Below the pieces are notes generated by a model that had not been told where the DNA came from, ran no database searches, and worked only from the letters and a program-made list of their open reading frames with translations. The position numbers and the translations under genes are program-made. Shown one piece after another: positions 16,634 through 24,886 of a DNA stretch of 64,000 bases. Numbering within the stretch: the first letter of the stretch is position 1; the number at the start of each line of letters is the position of its first letter. The DNA comes from Phycisphaerae bacterium (GTDB lineage Bacteria; Planctomycetota; Phycisphaerae; Phycisphaerales; SM1A02), in NCBI GenBank assembly GCA_016795065.1, contig JAEUIU010000038.1, positions 62,001-126,000 on the forward strand, given 5' to 3'.

Positions 16634-17698
16634 ATGGAGTGCCCCAACTGCTCATTCCAGAACATGCCCGGCCTCAAGCGATGCGGCCGTTGTGCCAGCG
16701 CTCTCGACTTCACCGGCGTTGACTTCGTGCCACCCCGCGCCTCGCGAGGCGGATTGGCCCAGGCGATCCGGACAAGACTTGATCGGGATCGCTTCGCGAC
16801 TGGACGGGGGTTCGCGGCGCTCGCTCGGCGAGCCCGCGGCATCGGTCAGGGACCAGCGAGTTGGAGGCCGGTTTGGCTCTCGATCGTGCCCGGGCTCGGA
16901 CAGGTGGCTCTGGGCGATCGGCGTTTCGGTCGGGCGATCTTGGGTTCGTGGCTGGGGTGCCTCCTCCTCCTTCTCCTCTACGTCGGCGGCGCAGCGGAGT
17001 GGTTCTTCTATCTGTTGCTCGTGGGCATCCACACCTTCGCCGTCTCCCTTCTCTTTGTGGTGTCGCTCCAGTCCGCCACGCTCCTGCGCCGCATGCTGAC
17101 CGGCTTCGGCATTTGGACGATGCTGAACCTCGCCCTCTACCTCCCGGGGCGATGGCTGGCCAACCGCATCGTTGTCGTCACCGAGGTCAACCACATCATC
17201 GAGACGCCATTCATTCGCGACGGCGACGTGATCATGTACCCAGGTCCTTGGATGCGCCCTGAGTCGTTCCAGGTCGGCGACCTCGTTCTCTACCGCATCG
17301 TGGCTGGCGCGGGCCAGGGATACCTCATCCGGGCGGGCTACAGCATCGATCGAATCATCGCGACCGAAGGCGACCTGGTTCGGATCCGGGATGGCGTCCT
17401 ATCCGTCAACGACGTTGCGGTGCCACCCGAGCATCAACCCCTCAATGGCCTCGCTCGCATGGGCGACGCCTTCGAGGCCAGAGTCCGGCCGGGACATGTC
17501 TTCATCATCCCTTCCGCCCTCCAACTGACCACCAACAATGGCGCCAACCTCGAGCGAGCCATCATCCAGACCTATCGCGAAGCGACGCAGGTTCCCGTCG
17601 AGAACGTCCTCGGGAAGGTGCTTTGGCGTCTTCGGCCCTGGTCGCGATTCGGTACGCTGGAGCCCGCACGTGACTCGGCATCGGGAGCGACGCCATGA
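16634..17698 (+). CDS. Zinc-ribbon membrane protein with catalytically dead signal peptidase I-like domain
   Basis: The 354-aa protein starts with a four-cysteine zinc ribbon (CPNC and CGRC, residues 3-20). A segment like VPGLGQ-type transmembrane proteins follows, with three hydrophobic spans at about 101-117, 122-145 and 155-172. Residues 195-335 align with type I signal peptidase: FQVGDLVLYRI, SIDRIIATEGDLVRIRDG and VPVENVLGKVLWRL correspond to conserved boxes. The catalytic serine box (SMxPT) is replaced around IMYPG (about 200-204), and the catalytic lysine (KR) is replaced by Asp239-Arg, so peptidase activity is unlikely. It may bind rather than cut signal-like segments, or act as a scaffold. 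It overlaps the TPR gene by four bases (ATGA) and closes the Ycf46 block, suggesting a membrane anchor for that module; this is inference. Confidence 0.78.
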   Translation: MECPNCSFQNMPGLKRCGRCASALDFTGVDFVPPRASRGGLAQAIRTRLDRDRFATGRGFAALARRARGIGQGPASWRPVWLSIVPGLGQVALGDRRFGRAILGSWLGCLLLLLLYVGGAAEWFFYLLLVGIHTFAVSLLFVVSLQSATLLRRMLTGFGIWTMLNLALYLPGRWLANRIVVVTEVNHIIETPFIRDGDVIMYPGPWMRPESFQVGDLVLYRIVAGAGQGYLIRAGYSIDRIIATEGDLVRIRDGVLSVNDVAVPPEHQPLNGLARMGDAFEARVRPGHVFIIPSALQLTTNNGANLERAIIQTYREATQVPVENVLGKVLWRLRPWSRFGTLEPARDSASGATP

Positions 17699-18528
17699 CC
17701 GGACGGTTCTCACGACTGGAATTTGGTGACGACAAGCGATCGCACGATGAGCGCCGCGAACCGACCGTCGCTGGGGCGCTTCGCCCGACCGAGGCCCTCG
17801 ACCTCTACGGCACGCCGAAGCGCGACGCCAAGCACTTTCTGATGCTGGCCGTCGACTCCCAACGCACCGGACATCATGAGACCGCCCTCCAGCATTTCAC
17901 CCGCGCCGTGCGCGAGGATCGGACGACTGTTCCGGCATGGGTGGGTCAGGTGCAGATGCTGGTCGAGCTGCGCGAATACGCCGAGGCTCGCCTTTGGGCG
18001 GACAAGGCGCTTGAACTTTTTCGCGACAACGGTGACTTGCTTGCGGCAAAGGCCCAGGCGTGCCTCCGTCAGGGCGACACCGTCACAGCGCTCGCGGCCA
18101 GCGATGTCTCCCTCAAGAGCTCCGGCAGTTCGGCTTGGCGATGGGCCGTGCGGGGCGAGGTGATGCTCTCCCGCGGCGAGGCGATCTTCCGGAACTGCCT
18201 CCAGAAGGCCCTCGCCGAGCCCGGTGCGGACTGGTTCGATCGAACGCTCATGGCCACCATGGGGCTCTTCCACGGCAAGGCGGCCTGGGCCCTGGAGTAC
18301 GCCCAACAGGGTGTGGCCTCTCAACCCAACGCCCCGTTCGCCTGGCTGGTCCTCGGGCGGTGCCAACAGGCCTTGGGCTGGAGCGAACAGGCCCACGAGA
18401 CGTACCGGCGTTGCCTTGAACTGACGCCTCGGCTCGAGGAGGCCGTCAAGGCGATGGACGGAATTGAACGGGAGTCATCAGGGAGTCGACTCCTTCGTCG
18501 TATTCGATCCTGGCTGAGAAGCCGTTGA
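17695..18528 (+). CDS. TPR protein
   Basis: A 277-residue soluble protein starting at ATG 17695, which overlaps the previous stop by four bases. Helical repeats run from about residue 50 to 255, with consensus pieces such as HHETALQHFTRAV, YAEARLWADKALEL and WSEQAHETYRRCLEL. That gives at least four to five tetratricopeptide repeats, a protein-protein binding fold. A basic C terminus (LLRRIRSWLRSR) could touch membrane or nucleic acid. It links the dead signal-peptidase-like gene to PilT, ten bases further on, so it may connect the two. No specific partner is known. Confidence 0.82.
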   Translation: MTGRFSRLEFGDDKRSHDERREPTVAGALRPTEALDLYGTPKRDAKHFLMLAVDSQRTGHHETALQHFTRAVREDRTTVPAWVGQVQMLVELREYAEARLWADKALELFRDNGDLLAAKAQACLRQGDTVTALAASDVSLKSSGSSAWRWAVRGEVMLSRGEAIFRNCLQKALAEPGADWFDRTLMATMGLFHGKAAWALEYAQQGVASQPNAPFAWLVLGRCQQALGWSEQAHETYRRCLELTPRLEEAVKAMDGIERESSGSRLLRRIRSWLRSR

Positions 18529-18538
18529 GAATGGACTG

Positions 18539-19606
18539 ATGAAGATCCACACCGTCATCGAAGCGGGCCGCCGCCACAACGCCAGCGACATCCACCTCCT
18601 GGTCGGACTCCCGCCGATGTTCCGCATCGGCGGTTCGATCACACCGGCGAAGGGCGAAGGGCTGACGGCCGAGATCATCCGCTCGCTGGTGCTGGAATGC
18701 CTGACACCTGCCCAGGCGGAACGTCTCGAACGCGAATGGCAACTCTGCGTCTCACTGGTGTTCGGGGACTTCGGCCGGGCCCGGATCACGGTCTACAAGC
18801 GTTGCGGGAACGTCGAGATGAGTATCCGCATGAGCGAGAAGCGGATCCGCAGCCGCGATGAGCTCGGCTTGCCATCGATCGTCGATGACCTCGCCCGAAA
18901 GCCCCACGGCCTGATCATCCTGACCGGCCCAACCGGCGTCGGCAAGACCACGACGTTCCACTACATGCTCGACCTGATCAACGCAGAGCGAGCGTGCAAG
19001 ATCATCACGATCGAGGATCCGGTGGAGTACGTCCACGCCTTCAAGCGGTCGATCGTCGTGCAGCAGGAGGTGCTGGTCGACGTCCACGACTTCACCTCGG
19101 CCCTCCGTCACGTCCTTCGGCAGGACCCCGACGTCATCGCCGTCGGCGAGATGCGCGATCCGGACACCATCTACACGGCCCTCGTGGCTGCCGAAACCGG
19201 ACACCTGGTCATTGCCACGCTGCACACGCCGGGCGCGGCCGAAGTCGTCCAACGACTCGTGTCGGCGTTCCCGGACGGTCAGCAAGGCGAGGTGCGACAC
19301 ATGCTGTCGAGTTCGCTACAGGCAGTTGTTGCCCAACAGCTCTTGCCGCGCGCCGCCAGTCCAGGGCAATGCCTCTGTTGCGAAATCCTGATCGGTACGC
19401 AAGCGGTCCGGCATCACATTCGCGAGAACTCAACCCACCTCCTGTACAGCGAAATTCAGGCGGGGAAAAAGCACGGGATGGTGACGCTCGACCAGTCGCT
19501 CTTGGATCTCTATCAGCGCGGCGAAATCACGTACGAATCAGCGGTAGGGCTCGCCAAGCACGCCGACGCGATTAAGAAGCGTGCGAGTTCCGCCATCGCG
19601 CCATGA
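18539..19606 (+). CDS. pilT: PilT-type retraction ATPase
   Basis: A 355-aa member of the GspE/PilT secretion ATPases. The Walker A motif GPTGVGKTT is at 130-138, the Asp/Walker B region DPDVIAVGEMRD at 196-207, and the His box GHLVIATLHT at 221-230. The C-terminal AVRHHIRE resembles the AIRNLIRE motif that marks PilT proteins, which depolymerise type IV pili for twitching motility or DNA uptake. Three cysteines in CLCC (278-281) are unusual for PilT. No pilin, PilB or PilC gene is in this window; PilT genes often stand apart from those. It lies ten bases after the TPR gene on the same strand and so could belong to the Ycf46 set. Confidence 0.9.
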   Translation: MKIHTVIEAGRRHNASDIHLLVGLPPMFRIGGSITPAKGEGLTAEIIRSLVLECLTPAQAERLEREWQLCVSLVFGDFGRARITVYKRCGNVEMSIRMSEKRIRSRDELGLPSIVDDLARKPHGLIILTGPTGVGKTTTFHYMLDLINAERACKIITIEDPVEYVHAFKRSIVVQQEVLVDVHDFTSALRHVLRQDPDVIAVGEMRDPDTIYTALVAAETGHLVIATLHTPGAAEVVQRLVSAFPDGQQGEVRHMLSSSLQAVVAQQLLPRAASPGQCLCCEILIGTQAVRHHIRENSTHLLYSEIQAGKKHGMVTLDQSLLDLYQRGEITYESAVGLAKHADAIKKRASSAIAP

Positions 19607-19759
19607 GTGGCGACGGCGAATTGCGTCTCGCTTCCGAGCAGTCAAGAGCTGGTGCCGTTGCGTCATCGATCTGCCATCGTTCCCCGGGATTGCCCGTGAA
19701 TCCCCTCGCAATCAGTGTCCCAACGGGTTACTGTAGGTAGAAGTACAGGGAGCCATTCC

Positions 19760-20446
19760 ATGGGCCTTGAAAACGACATTCGGCACGATCTGATCCGCGA
19801 GACTCGACGGGACCCAAGGCCGACGGTTGTCCTCGTCGACGATCACCGGTTGGTTCGCGACGCTATCGCCAGCATGCTCGAACGGTCCAATCTGGTGCGG
19901 GTGATCGGACGGCTGGACCGGGCTGACGACGCGATCGAATTGGTGCAAAGCGCCAAGCCTTCGCTGGTGATCATGGATGTCGAGATGCCCGGACGCTCGG
20001 CCTTTGACGTCGCCCGGACCCTGCGCGGCATCAGCCCCAACACCAAGATCGCCTTTCTGACTGGGCACGAACACCCAAGTTATGCGGCGGAAGCCGAGCG
20101 CATTGGCGCGGCGGCCTTCCTGCACAAGTCCTCGCAGCCCGAGACCATCGTCGCCGCGATCGAGAAGATCCTGCTGGGACAGATCGTCTTCGAGTCGAAG
20201 CCCCACGCGGGCGGATCCCTCGCCGCCACCCTCACCCCGCGCGAGCACGAGGTGCTGACCAATATCGGCCGCGGACTGAACACCAAGGAGATGGCCGAGA
20301 CGATGTGCCTCAGCCCGCGCACCGTCGAACGCCACGTCGAGCGACTCATGCAGCGGCTTGGCGTCCACGAACGGGTGAAGCTGGCCCTGCTCGCCCACCG
20401 CGAAGGCCTCGTCGGCGGCACGGCCAACGAGCAAGCGGCGATCTAA
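19760..20446 (+). CDS. NarL/LuxR-type response regulator
   Basis: The start ATG 19760 has AGGGAG eight bases upstream; the earlier in-frame start at 19715 lacks one. The 228-aa protein has a receiver domain (residues about 22-140) with the acidic pair DD at 27-28 and the phospho-acceptor Asp73 in VIMDVEMPG. A LuxR-type helix-turn-helix follows (about 155-215) with LTPREHEVL and CLSPRTVERHVERLM, so it binds DNA as a dimer. It is followed convergently by a GAF-histidine kinase gene. Which of the three nearby kinases phosphorylates it is not evident. Target genes unknown. Confidence 0.93.
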   Translation: MGLENDIRHDLIRETRRDPRPTVVLVDDHRLVRDAIASMLERSNLVRVIGRLDRADDAIELVQSAKPSLVIMDVEMPGRSAFDVARTLRGISPNTKIAFLTGHEHPSYAAEAERIGAAAFLHKSSQPETIVAAIEKILLGQIVFESKPHAGGSLAATLTPREHEVLTNIGRGLNTKEMAETMCLSPRTVERHVERLMQRLGVHERVKLALLAHREGLVGGTANEQAAI

Positions 20447-20460
20447 CCCGCGTTTCTTTC

Positions 20461-20498
20461 AACCGGTCCCGGTGCGAAGCACCGAATGGAACCCGGTT
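20461..20498. terminator. Hairpin between two convergent genes
   Basis: A bulged hairpin with inner stem CGGTGC-GAA-GCACCG (20470-20484) and outer arms AACCGG (20461-20466) and CCGGTT (20493-20498). It lies between the convergent stops at 20446 and 20502, which fits a bidirectional transcription end. No T-tract is present on either side. Confidence 0.45.
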
Positions 20499-20501
20499 CA
20501 C

Positions 20502-21785
20502 TCAGGCAATACCTGACGTCATCGCGTCGGTTACGACAAACCTCACCTCCGCGATAGTCCCCTGCAGCGGGCAGCGTTCCAGCGTGACGTCCCCTCCATT
20601 GGCCCGGGCGAGATGACGGGCGATGGCCAAACCGGTGCCGATGCCGCCGAAGCGGCGGGAACTGCTTGCGTCGCCCACCTCAAAGGGGCGGAACAGTTCC
20701 TCGATGTCGCCTCCCGGCAAGCCGATGCCGGAATCGATGATGCGCACCCGAATGGTCTGGGACTTCTCGACGCTTGACGCTTCGGCGGTGGCTTCGACCG
20801 AGATGGTGCCACCGGTGTCCGTGAACTTCAGGGCGTTGTCGAGCAGGTGCGAGACGCTGCGGCGAAGGTGCCGCGGATCCATACAGACGACCAACTCGGG
20901 ATCAATGCGAAGGTGGGTCGAGAACGTCACCTGCTTCAAGGCAGCGCAACGGGCATGTTCGGCGAACAGCTCGCGCAGCAGCCGTTCCGGGCTGGCCAAG
21001 GTGATCGACGGGACTGCCGCACCTGACTCAAGCCGCACGAGTTCCAGCAGATCGTCCGTGAGGGAGAGCAACCGTGAGGCGTTGCGGCGGATGACATCCT
21101 CGCATTCGGTGCGTTCCGATGGCGAGGAGCTTGGCTCGGTCAAGAGGTCGAGAAAGCCGAGAACCGCACCGATCGGCGTGCGCATCTCATGACTCAGGAC
21201 CGACAGGAAAGCCGTGCGCGAGGCCCGGGACTTCGCCTCGCGGGTCTCCGCTTCCGAACGGGTCAGCAGCGAGCTGACGATCGCGGCGAGGTCGATCAGG
21301 CGGCCGATGGCTTCTGGCGTTGGTGACAGAGGTACCCGGTCCATGACGCAGAGCGCCCCGACCGGGAGCCCATCCACCAGGATCGGGGCTCCGATGTAGG
21401 AACGGATGTGCAGCGGGCCGAGCACCAACGGATTCTTCGAGAATCGCGGGTCGAGGGCGACATCCGGGATCACCATCGGTTGGTCGCCGAGGATCGTGTG
21501 TGAGCAGAAGGACTCATCGCGACCAGTTCCACACACCGCGAGTCCCGCAGCGCCATGAAACACTTGATGATCTGCATCGATCAGACTCACCGCCGCCATG
21601 GGTGCACCGAAGAGATGTCTCGCCACCTCCGCGATGCGCTGGCATCCCTCATCGACCCCCCTGTCAAGCACACCAAGAGCCCGCAACCGCCGGATGCGAA
21701 GCGCCTCGTTCGCATGCATGGGAGCCTTGACGAAGCCTGATCCGTCGCAGATCGTCGCAGTGGTGATCGCAGTCGACGGGTCCAT
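20502..21785 (-). CDS. GAF-domain sensor histidine kinase
   Basis: A 427-aa soluble kinase if it starts at ATG 21785; an earlier in-frame start at 21851 and a later Met at residue 23 are also possible because no Shine-Dalgarno is clear. A GAF domain spans about residues 25-175, with the pattern FCSHTILGDQPMVIPD found in phytochrome-like and redox GAF sensors. A HisKA domain carries His199 in SHEMRTPIGAVLG, followed by N box (DNALKF), G1 (DSGIGLP) and a Gly-rich lid (GGIGTGLAIA). No membrane span is seen, so it senses an intracellular ligand. It converges with the response regulator at 19760 and follows two other kinase genes. The ligand cannot be told from sequence. Confidence 0.9.
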   Translation of the reverse strand: MDPSTAITTATICDGSGFVKAPMHANEALRIRRLRALGVLDRGVDEGCQRIAEVARHLFGAPMAAVSLIDADHQVFHGAAGLAVCGTGRDESFCSHTILGDQPMVIPDVALDPRFSKNPLVLGPLHIRSYIGAPILVDGLPVGALCVMDRVPLSPTPEAIGRLIDLAAIVSSLLTRSEAETREAKSRASRTAFLSVLSHEMRTPIGAVLGFLDLLTEPSSSPSERTECEDVIRRNASRLLSLTDDLLELVRLESGAAVPSITLASPERLLRELFAEHARCAALKQVTFSTHLRIDPELVVCMDPRHLRRSVSHLLDNALKFTDTGGTISVEATAEASSVEKSQTIRVRIIDSGIGLPGGDIEELFRPFEVGDASSSRRFGGIGTGLAIARHLARANGGDVTLERCPLQGTIAEVRFVVTDAMTSGIA

Positions 21786-21999
21786 GGTGAAGCTGGCGGG
21801 TGTCACGAGCAAGATCCCTTCCTCGGGTTGTCGCGTGCACCAGCGGCGCACCAGCGGTGCACCGGGAGCCGATCAACCCAGACTTCGCGGATCATCGGAT
21901 TCTTGATCTGGGATGCGACACCGCCCTCGCGCCTTGCCAGGGAATTGCGTACTTCTGCGGCGACATCGCCCGGGCCTTCTTCTCGGCCCTCTCGCCCGG

Positions 22000-24006
22000 C
22001 TACCCCGGCCGCACGGGCCGGCCTTCGCTAGTCGGCCACGTTTCCCTTGCCGTCAGCAGGGCGTGGATCTTCTCGGCCAAGGCCTGCATCCCAAAGGGCT
22101 TTGGAAGATGGGCTACGCCAGGGCGGCTGGGATCCGATCGGAAGAGCGGATCATCCGAGTAGCCCGAGATCATGAGGACGACCGCCTGGGGACACTTTCG
22201 CAACGCCCGGTCAGCCAGCGTTCGCCCGTTGGCTCCTGGCATAACAATGTCGGTGACCAGCACATCGATCGACGGCGTGCGATCGATGAGGGCCATGCCC
22301 TCGGTGCCATCCGCGGCGGTCGTCACCGAATAGCCGAGCTTTCGAAGCATTTCTTCGATGACCGCCCGGACGCGCGGGTCGTCCTCGACGAGGAGCACTG
22401 TTGCGTTGCCGCCAGGCAGCGGCAACTGCTTTGAGACCTCCGGAGCCTGCTCCCCGTTCTCGGGGAGGTAGAGCGTGAACGTCGATCCGTGCCCCACCTG
22501 GCTATCGACGTCGATGAAGCCCCCCGCCTGGCTTACCGTCCCGTAAACCGTCGCCAAGCCCAGCCCGGTACCGCGATCGGGCCCCTTGGTGGTGAAGAAG
22601 GGTTCGAAGAGCCCCTCCTGAAGTTCCTTGGACATGCCGATCCCGGAGTCGGCGACGCTCACTGTCGCGTAGGCGCCGGGGGCGATCGTTCCTCGCGCGG
22701 TGGGAATCGGATGTCGCACCTCGGTTCGCTTCGATTCGATCGTGATCGTGCCGCCGTTGGGCATCGCGTCGCGGGCGTTGAGGACAAGATTCGTCACTGC
22801 TCGATCGAGCATGCCCGGACCCCAAGAGACCCCCTTCACCTCGGGTGAGAGTTTCAGCTCCAGGGTGATGTCGGAGCGAATGAGTCGGCGCATCATCCGC
22901 TCGATGTCGCGCAGCGTCTCGTTCACGTCGATCCGGCTGGGCGGCACGAATTCGTTGCGGCTGAAGAGAAGGAGTTGCCTGGTGAGGGCGGTGCCACGAT
23001 CGCCGCATTCGCGGATCGCTTCGGCAGCCTCATGAGCCGCTCCCGAGAGGGTGCTGTCGTCGGCAAGTTGCTGCGAATAGGCGTTGATGACGAAGAGGAG
23101 GTTGTTGAAGTCGTGGGCGACACCACCGGCCAGTTGCCCTAGCGCCTCCATCTTCTGCATGCGCCGGAACTGCTCCTCGAGGCGCCGCCGTTCGGTGACG
23201 TCGGCGCAGACTGCGGCGAGGTGGGTCGGACCGCGGCTGTCGTCGCGTTCGCCGTCGCGCATCACCTCGACCGAGACGGCGCACCAGAATGGGGTTCCGT
23301 CCTTGCGGTGGGCCAAGAGTTCGGATTCGGTGACCTCGCCGGTATCGATCGCGCCGTCGGTCAGGACCTCGGCAGCCGACGAGGCATTTAGCACCGCGCC
23401 GAGGGTTCGGCCGCTCACCTCTTCCCAGGCGTACCCGGTCGATGCAAGGAACGCCGGATTGGCGAAGACGATCGGCGAGCCCTCCCGCGTTGCATCCAAG
23501 AGGACGACTCCCTGATGGGTCGCCTCGATCGCACGGAGAAGGAGTTTCGCCGTCTCCTCGGCCACGCGCGTCTCCCGCTTCAGCCGTCGGCGCTCGACGG
23601 CCTGCTGCACGGCGATACCCAGCCGCTCAAGGCGGTCCTTCAGAAGGTAGTCCTCGGCCCCGGCCCGGATCGCGGCCACGGCGAGTTCCTCGCCGATCGA
23701 GCCCGAGACGATGATCACCGGCACGTCCGGACGCAGCCGCTGGACCTCGCAGATCGTCTCGTGGATGTTGATCCCGGGAAGCGAGTAGTCACAGAGGAGG
23801 ACGTCGACATGACCTCCTAACAGTTCGCGCAGCTCGGCCAGCCGATCGATGCGGCTAGTGTGGGCGATGATGCCGGCGCGGCGCAGGGCGATTTCGATGA
23901 GGCGGGCGTCGGCCTCGGAGTCCTCAAACAACAGGATTCGGAGCGACGGGGGCTCGCTTGCCCGCCCGGCTGGGTCGATGGAGTCCTTGTGGCGTGGCTC
24001 GGTCAT
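22000..24006 (-). CDS. Hybrid histidine kinase: receiver-PAS-kinase-receiver
   Basis: A 668-aa soluble protein. The first receiver domain (about 20-140) has Asp73 in LLCDYSLPG. A short coiled coil leads to a PAS domain (about 155-275). The kinase core has the phospho-accepting His in GGVAHDFNNLL, typical of the HisKA group with DFNN, then N box NLVLNARDAMP, ADSGIGM and GTGLGLATV. A second receiver domain ends the protein, with Asp in VTDIVMPG. Sandwiching a kinase between two receivers suggests it is part of a phosphorelay whose input is itself a phosphorylated receiver. It is 10 bases after the small histidine kinase gene and probably cotranscribed. It contains a CCTAACAGTT decamer at 23816. 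Confidence 0.92.
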   Translation of the reverse strand: MTEPRHKDSIDPAGRASEPPSLRILLFEDSEADARLIEIALRRAGIIAHTSRIDRLAELRELLGGHVDVLLCDYSLPGINIHETICEVQRLRPDVPVIIVSGSIGEELAVAAIRAGAEDYLLKDRLERLGIAVQQAVERRRLKRETRVAEETAKLLLRAIEATHQGVVLLDATREGSPIVFANPAFLASTGYAWEEVSGRTLGAVLNASSAAEVLTDGAIDTGEVTESELLAHRKDGTPFWCAVSVEVMRDGERDDSRGPTHLAAVCADVTERRRLEEQFRRMQKMEALGQLAGGVAHDFNNLLFVINAYSQQLADDSTLSGAAHEAAEAIRECGDRGTALTRQLLLFSRNEFVPPSRIDVNETLRDIERMMRRLIRSDITLELKLSPEVKGVSWGPGMLDRAVTNLVLNARDAMPNGGTITIESKRTEVRHPIPTARGTIAPGAYATVSVADSGIGMSKELQEGLFEPFFTTKGPDRGTGLGLATVYGTVSQAGGFIDVDSQVGHGSTFTLYLPENGEQAPEVSKQLPLPGGNATVLLVEDDPRVRAVIEEMLRKLGYSVTTAADGTEGMALIDRTPSIDVLVTDIVMPGANGRTLADRALRKCPQAVVLMISGYSDDPLFRSDPSRPGVAHLPKPFGMQALAEKIHALLTARETWPTSEGRPVRPG

Positions 24007-24016
24007 GCGCGTGGTG

Positions 24017-24886
24017 TTAGGTCGTTGGCGGAGCCGGCAAGTTGACGGTGAATGCAGCCCCTCCCTCCGGGAGAGCGGAGCCTTCGATGCGGCCCTGGTT
24101 CACCCTTGCGATGCGTTGGGCGAGGGCGAGGCCCAGGCCGACACCGGACCCATCGAACTGCCCGCGACCATGCAGGGAGCGAAAGGGCCGAAAGAGTTCC
24201 TCGGCACAGCCGCTTTCGAAACCGCAGCCATTGTCCCGAATCCGATAGGTGACTCGCATCCGGGCAGCATCGTCGGCATCCGGAAGGTACCAGCCATCGA
24301 TCTCGATCGTGGGTGTCGCGACGTCGCGCGTGGCCTGGTAGGCATTCTCGATGAGTCGAACCCAGAGCACCTTGAGTTGTTCCGCATCACCCATGCAGGG
24401 TGGAAGCGTCGTCACGTCAATCGCAGGTAGGGGCGAGGAGGATCGCGCCTCCCATTGCGTGTGCACAATACCGATAGCGGCCCGGACGCAGGCGCCAGCG
24501 TCCACCGTCACCACTGCCTTGGGGGGCATCGTTCGAACTAATTCGATCAGCCCCTCGAGCATCGTCATCAACTGTCGCGAACCTCGTCGGATGAACTGCA
24601 GATACTCGGTGCAGTCGCTTCCCGAGTGGCTTCTCAGCGGAGCGGCGCATTCCTCCTCGAGCACGCGGGCGAAGCCGTCCATCGCCCGAACCGGAGCCCG
24701 CAAGTCATGCGAGATCGCGTGGGCGAGCATTTCCCGCTCCGTCGCCAATTCCGAAGCAATCTCGTCACGCTCGCGGGTTCGCTCGCGGAGCTCCCGTTCG
24801 AGCGCCTCGATGCGATCCTGGTCTCGACGGCCCTGACTGTCGGGAGTCGCGTTCACGCTCCCATCGTAACCTCCACCGATGCTCAT
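24017..24886 (-). CDS. Soluble histidine kinase
   Basis: The start ATG 24886 overlaps the stop of the TMTC-like gene by four bases (ATGA); the open frame to 25087 is not used. The 289-aa protein has an N-terminal coiled coil (about 20-55) and a HisKA domain with His60 in AHAISHDLRAPVRAM, a motif shared with phytochrome-class kinases. An ATPase domain follows with the N box (IENAYQA), RDNGCGFE and GSGVGLGLALA. There is no separate sensor domain, so it may work on signals from the coupled membrane protein or feed the hybrid kinase downstream, whose first domain is a receiver. Confidence 0.88.
   Translation of the reverse strand: MSIGGGYDGSVNATPDSQGRRDQDRIEALERELRERTRERDEIASELATEREMLAHAISHDLRAPVRAMDGFARVLEEECAAPLRSHSGSDCTEYLQFIRRGSRQLMTMLEGLIELVRTMPPKAVVTVDAGACVRAAIGIVHTQWEARSSSPLPAIDVTTLPPCMGDAEQLKVLWVRLIENAYQATRDVATPTIEIDGWYLPDADDAARMRVTYRIRDNGCGFESGCAEELFRPFRSLHGRGQFDGSGVGLGLALAQRIARVNQGRIEGSALPEGGAAFTVNLPAPPTT

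Noticed and set aside
16634..17698. Active type I signal peptidase
   Set aside because: The catalytic serine box and lysine are both absent in the aligned positions.
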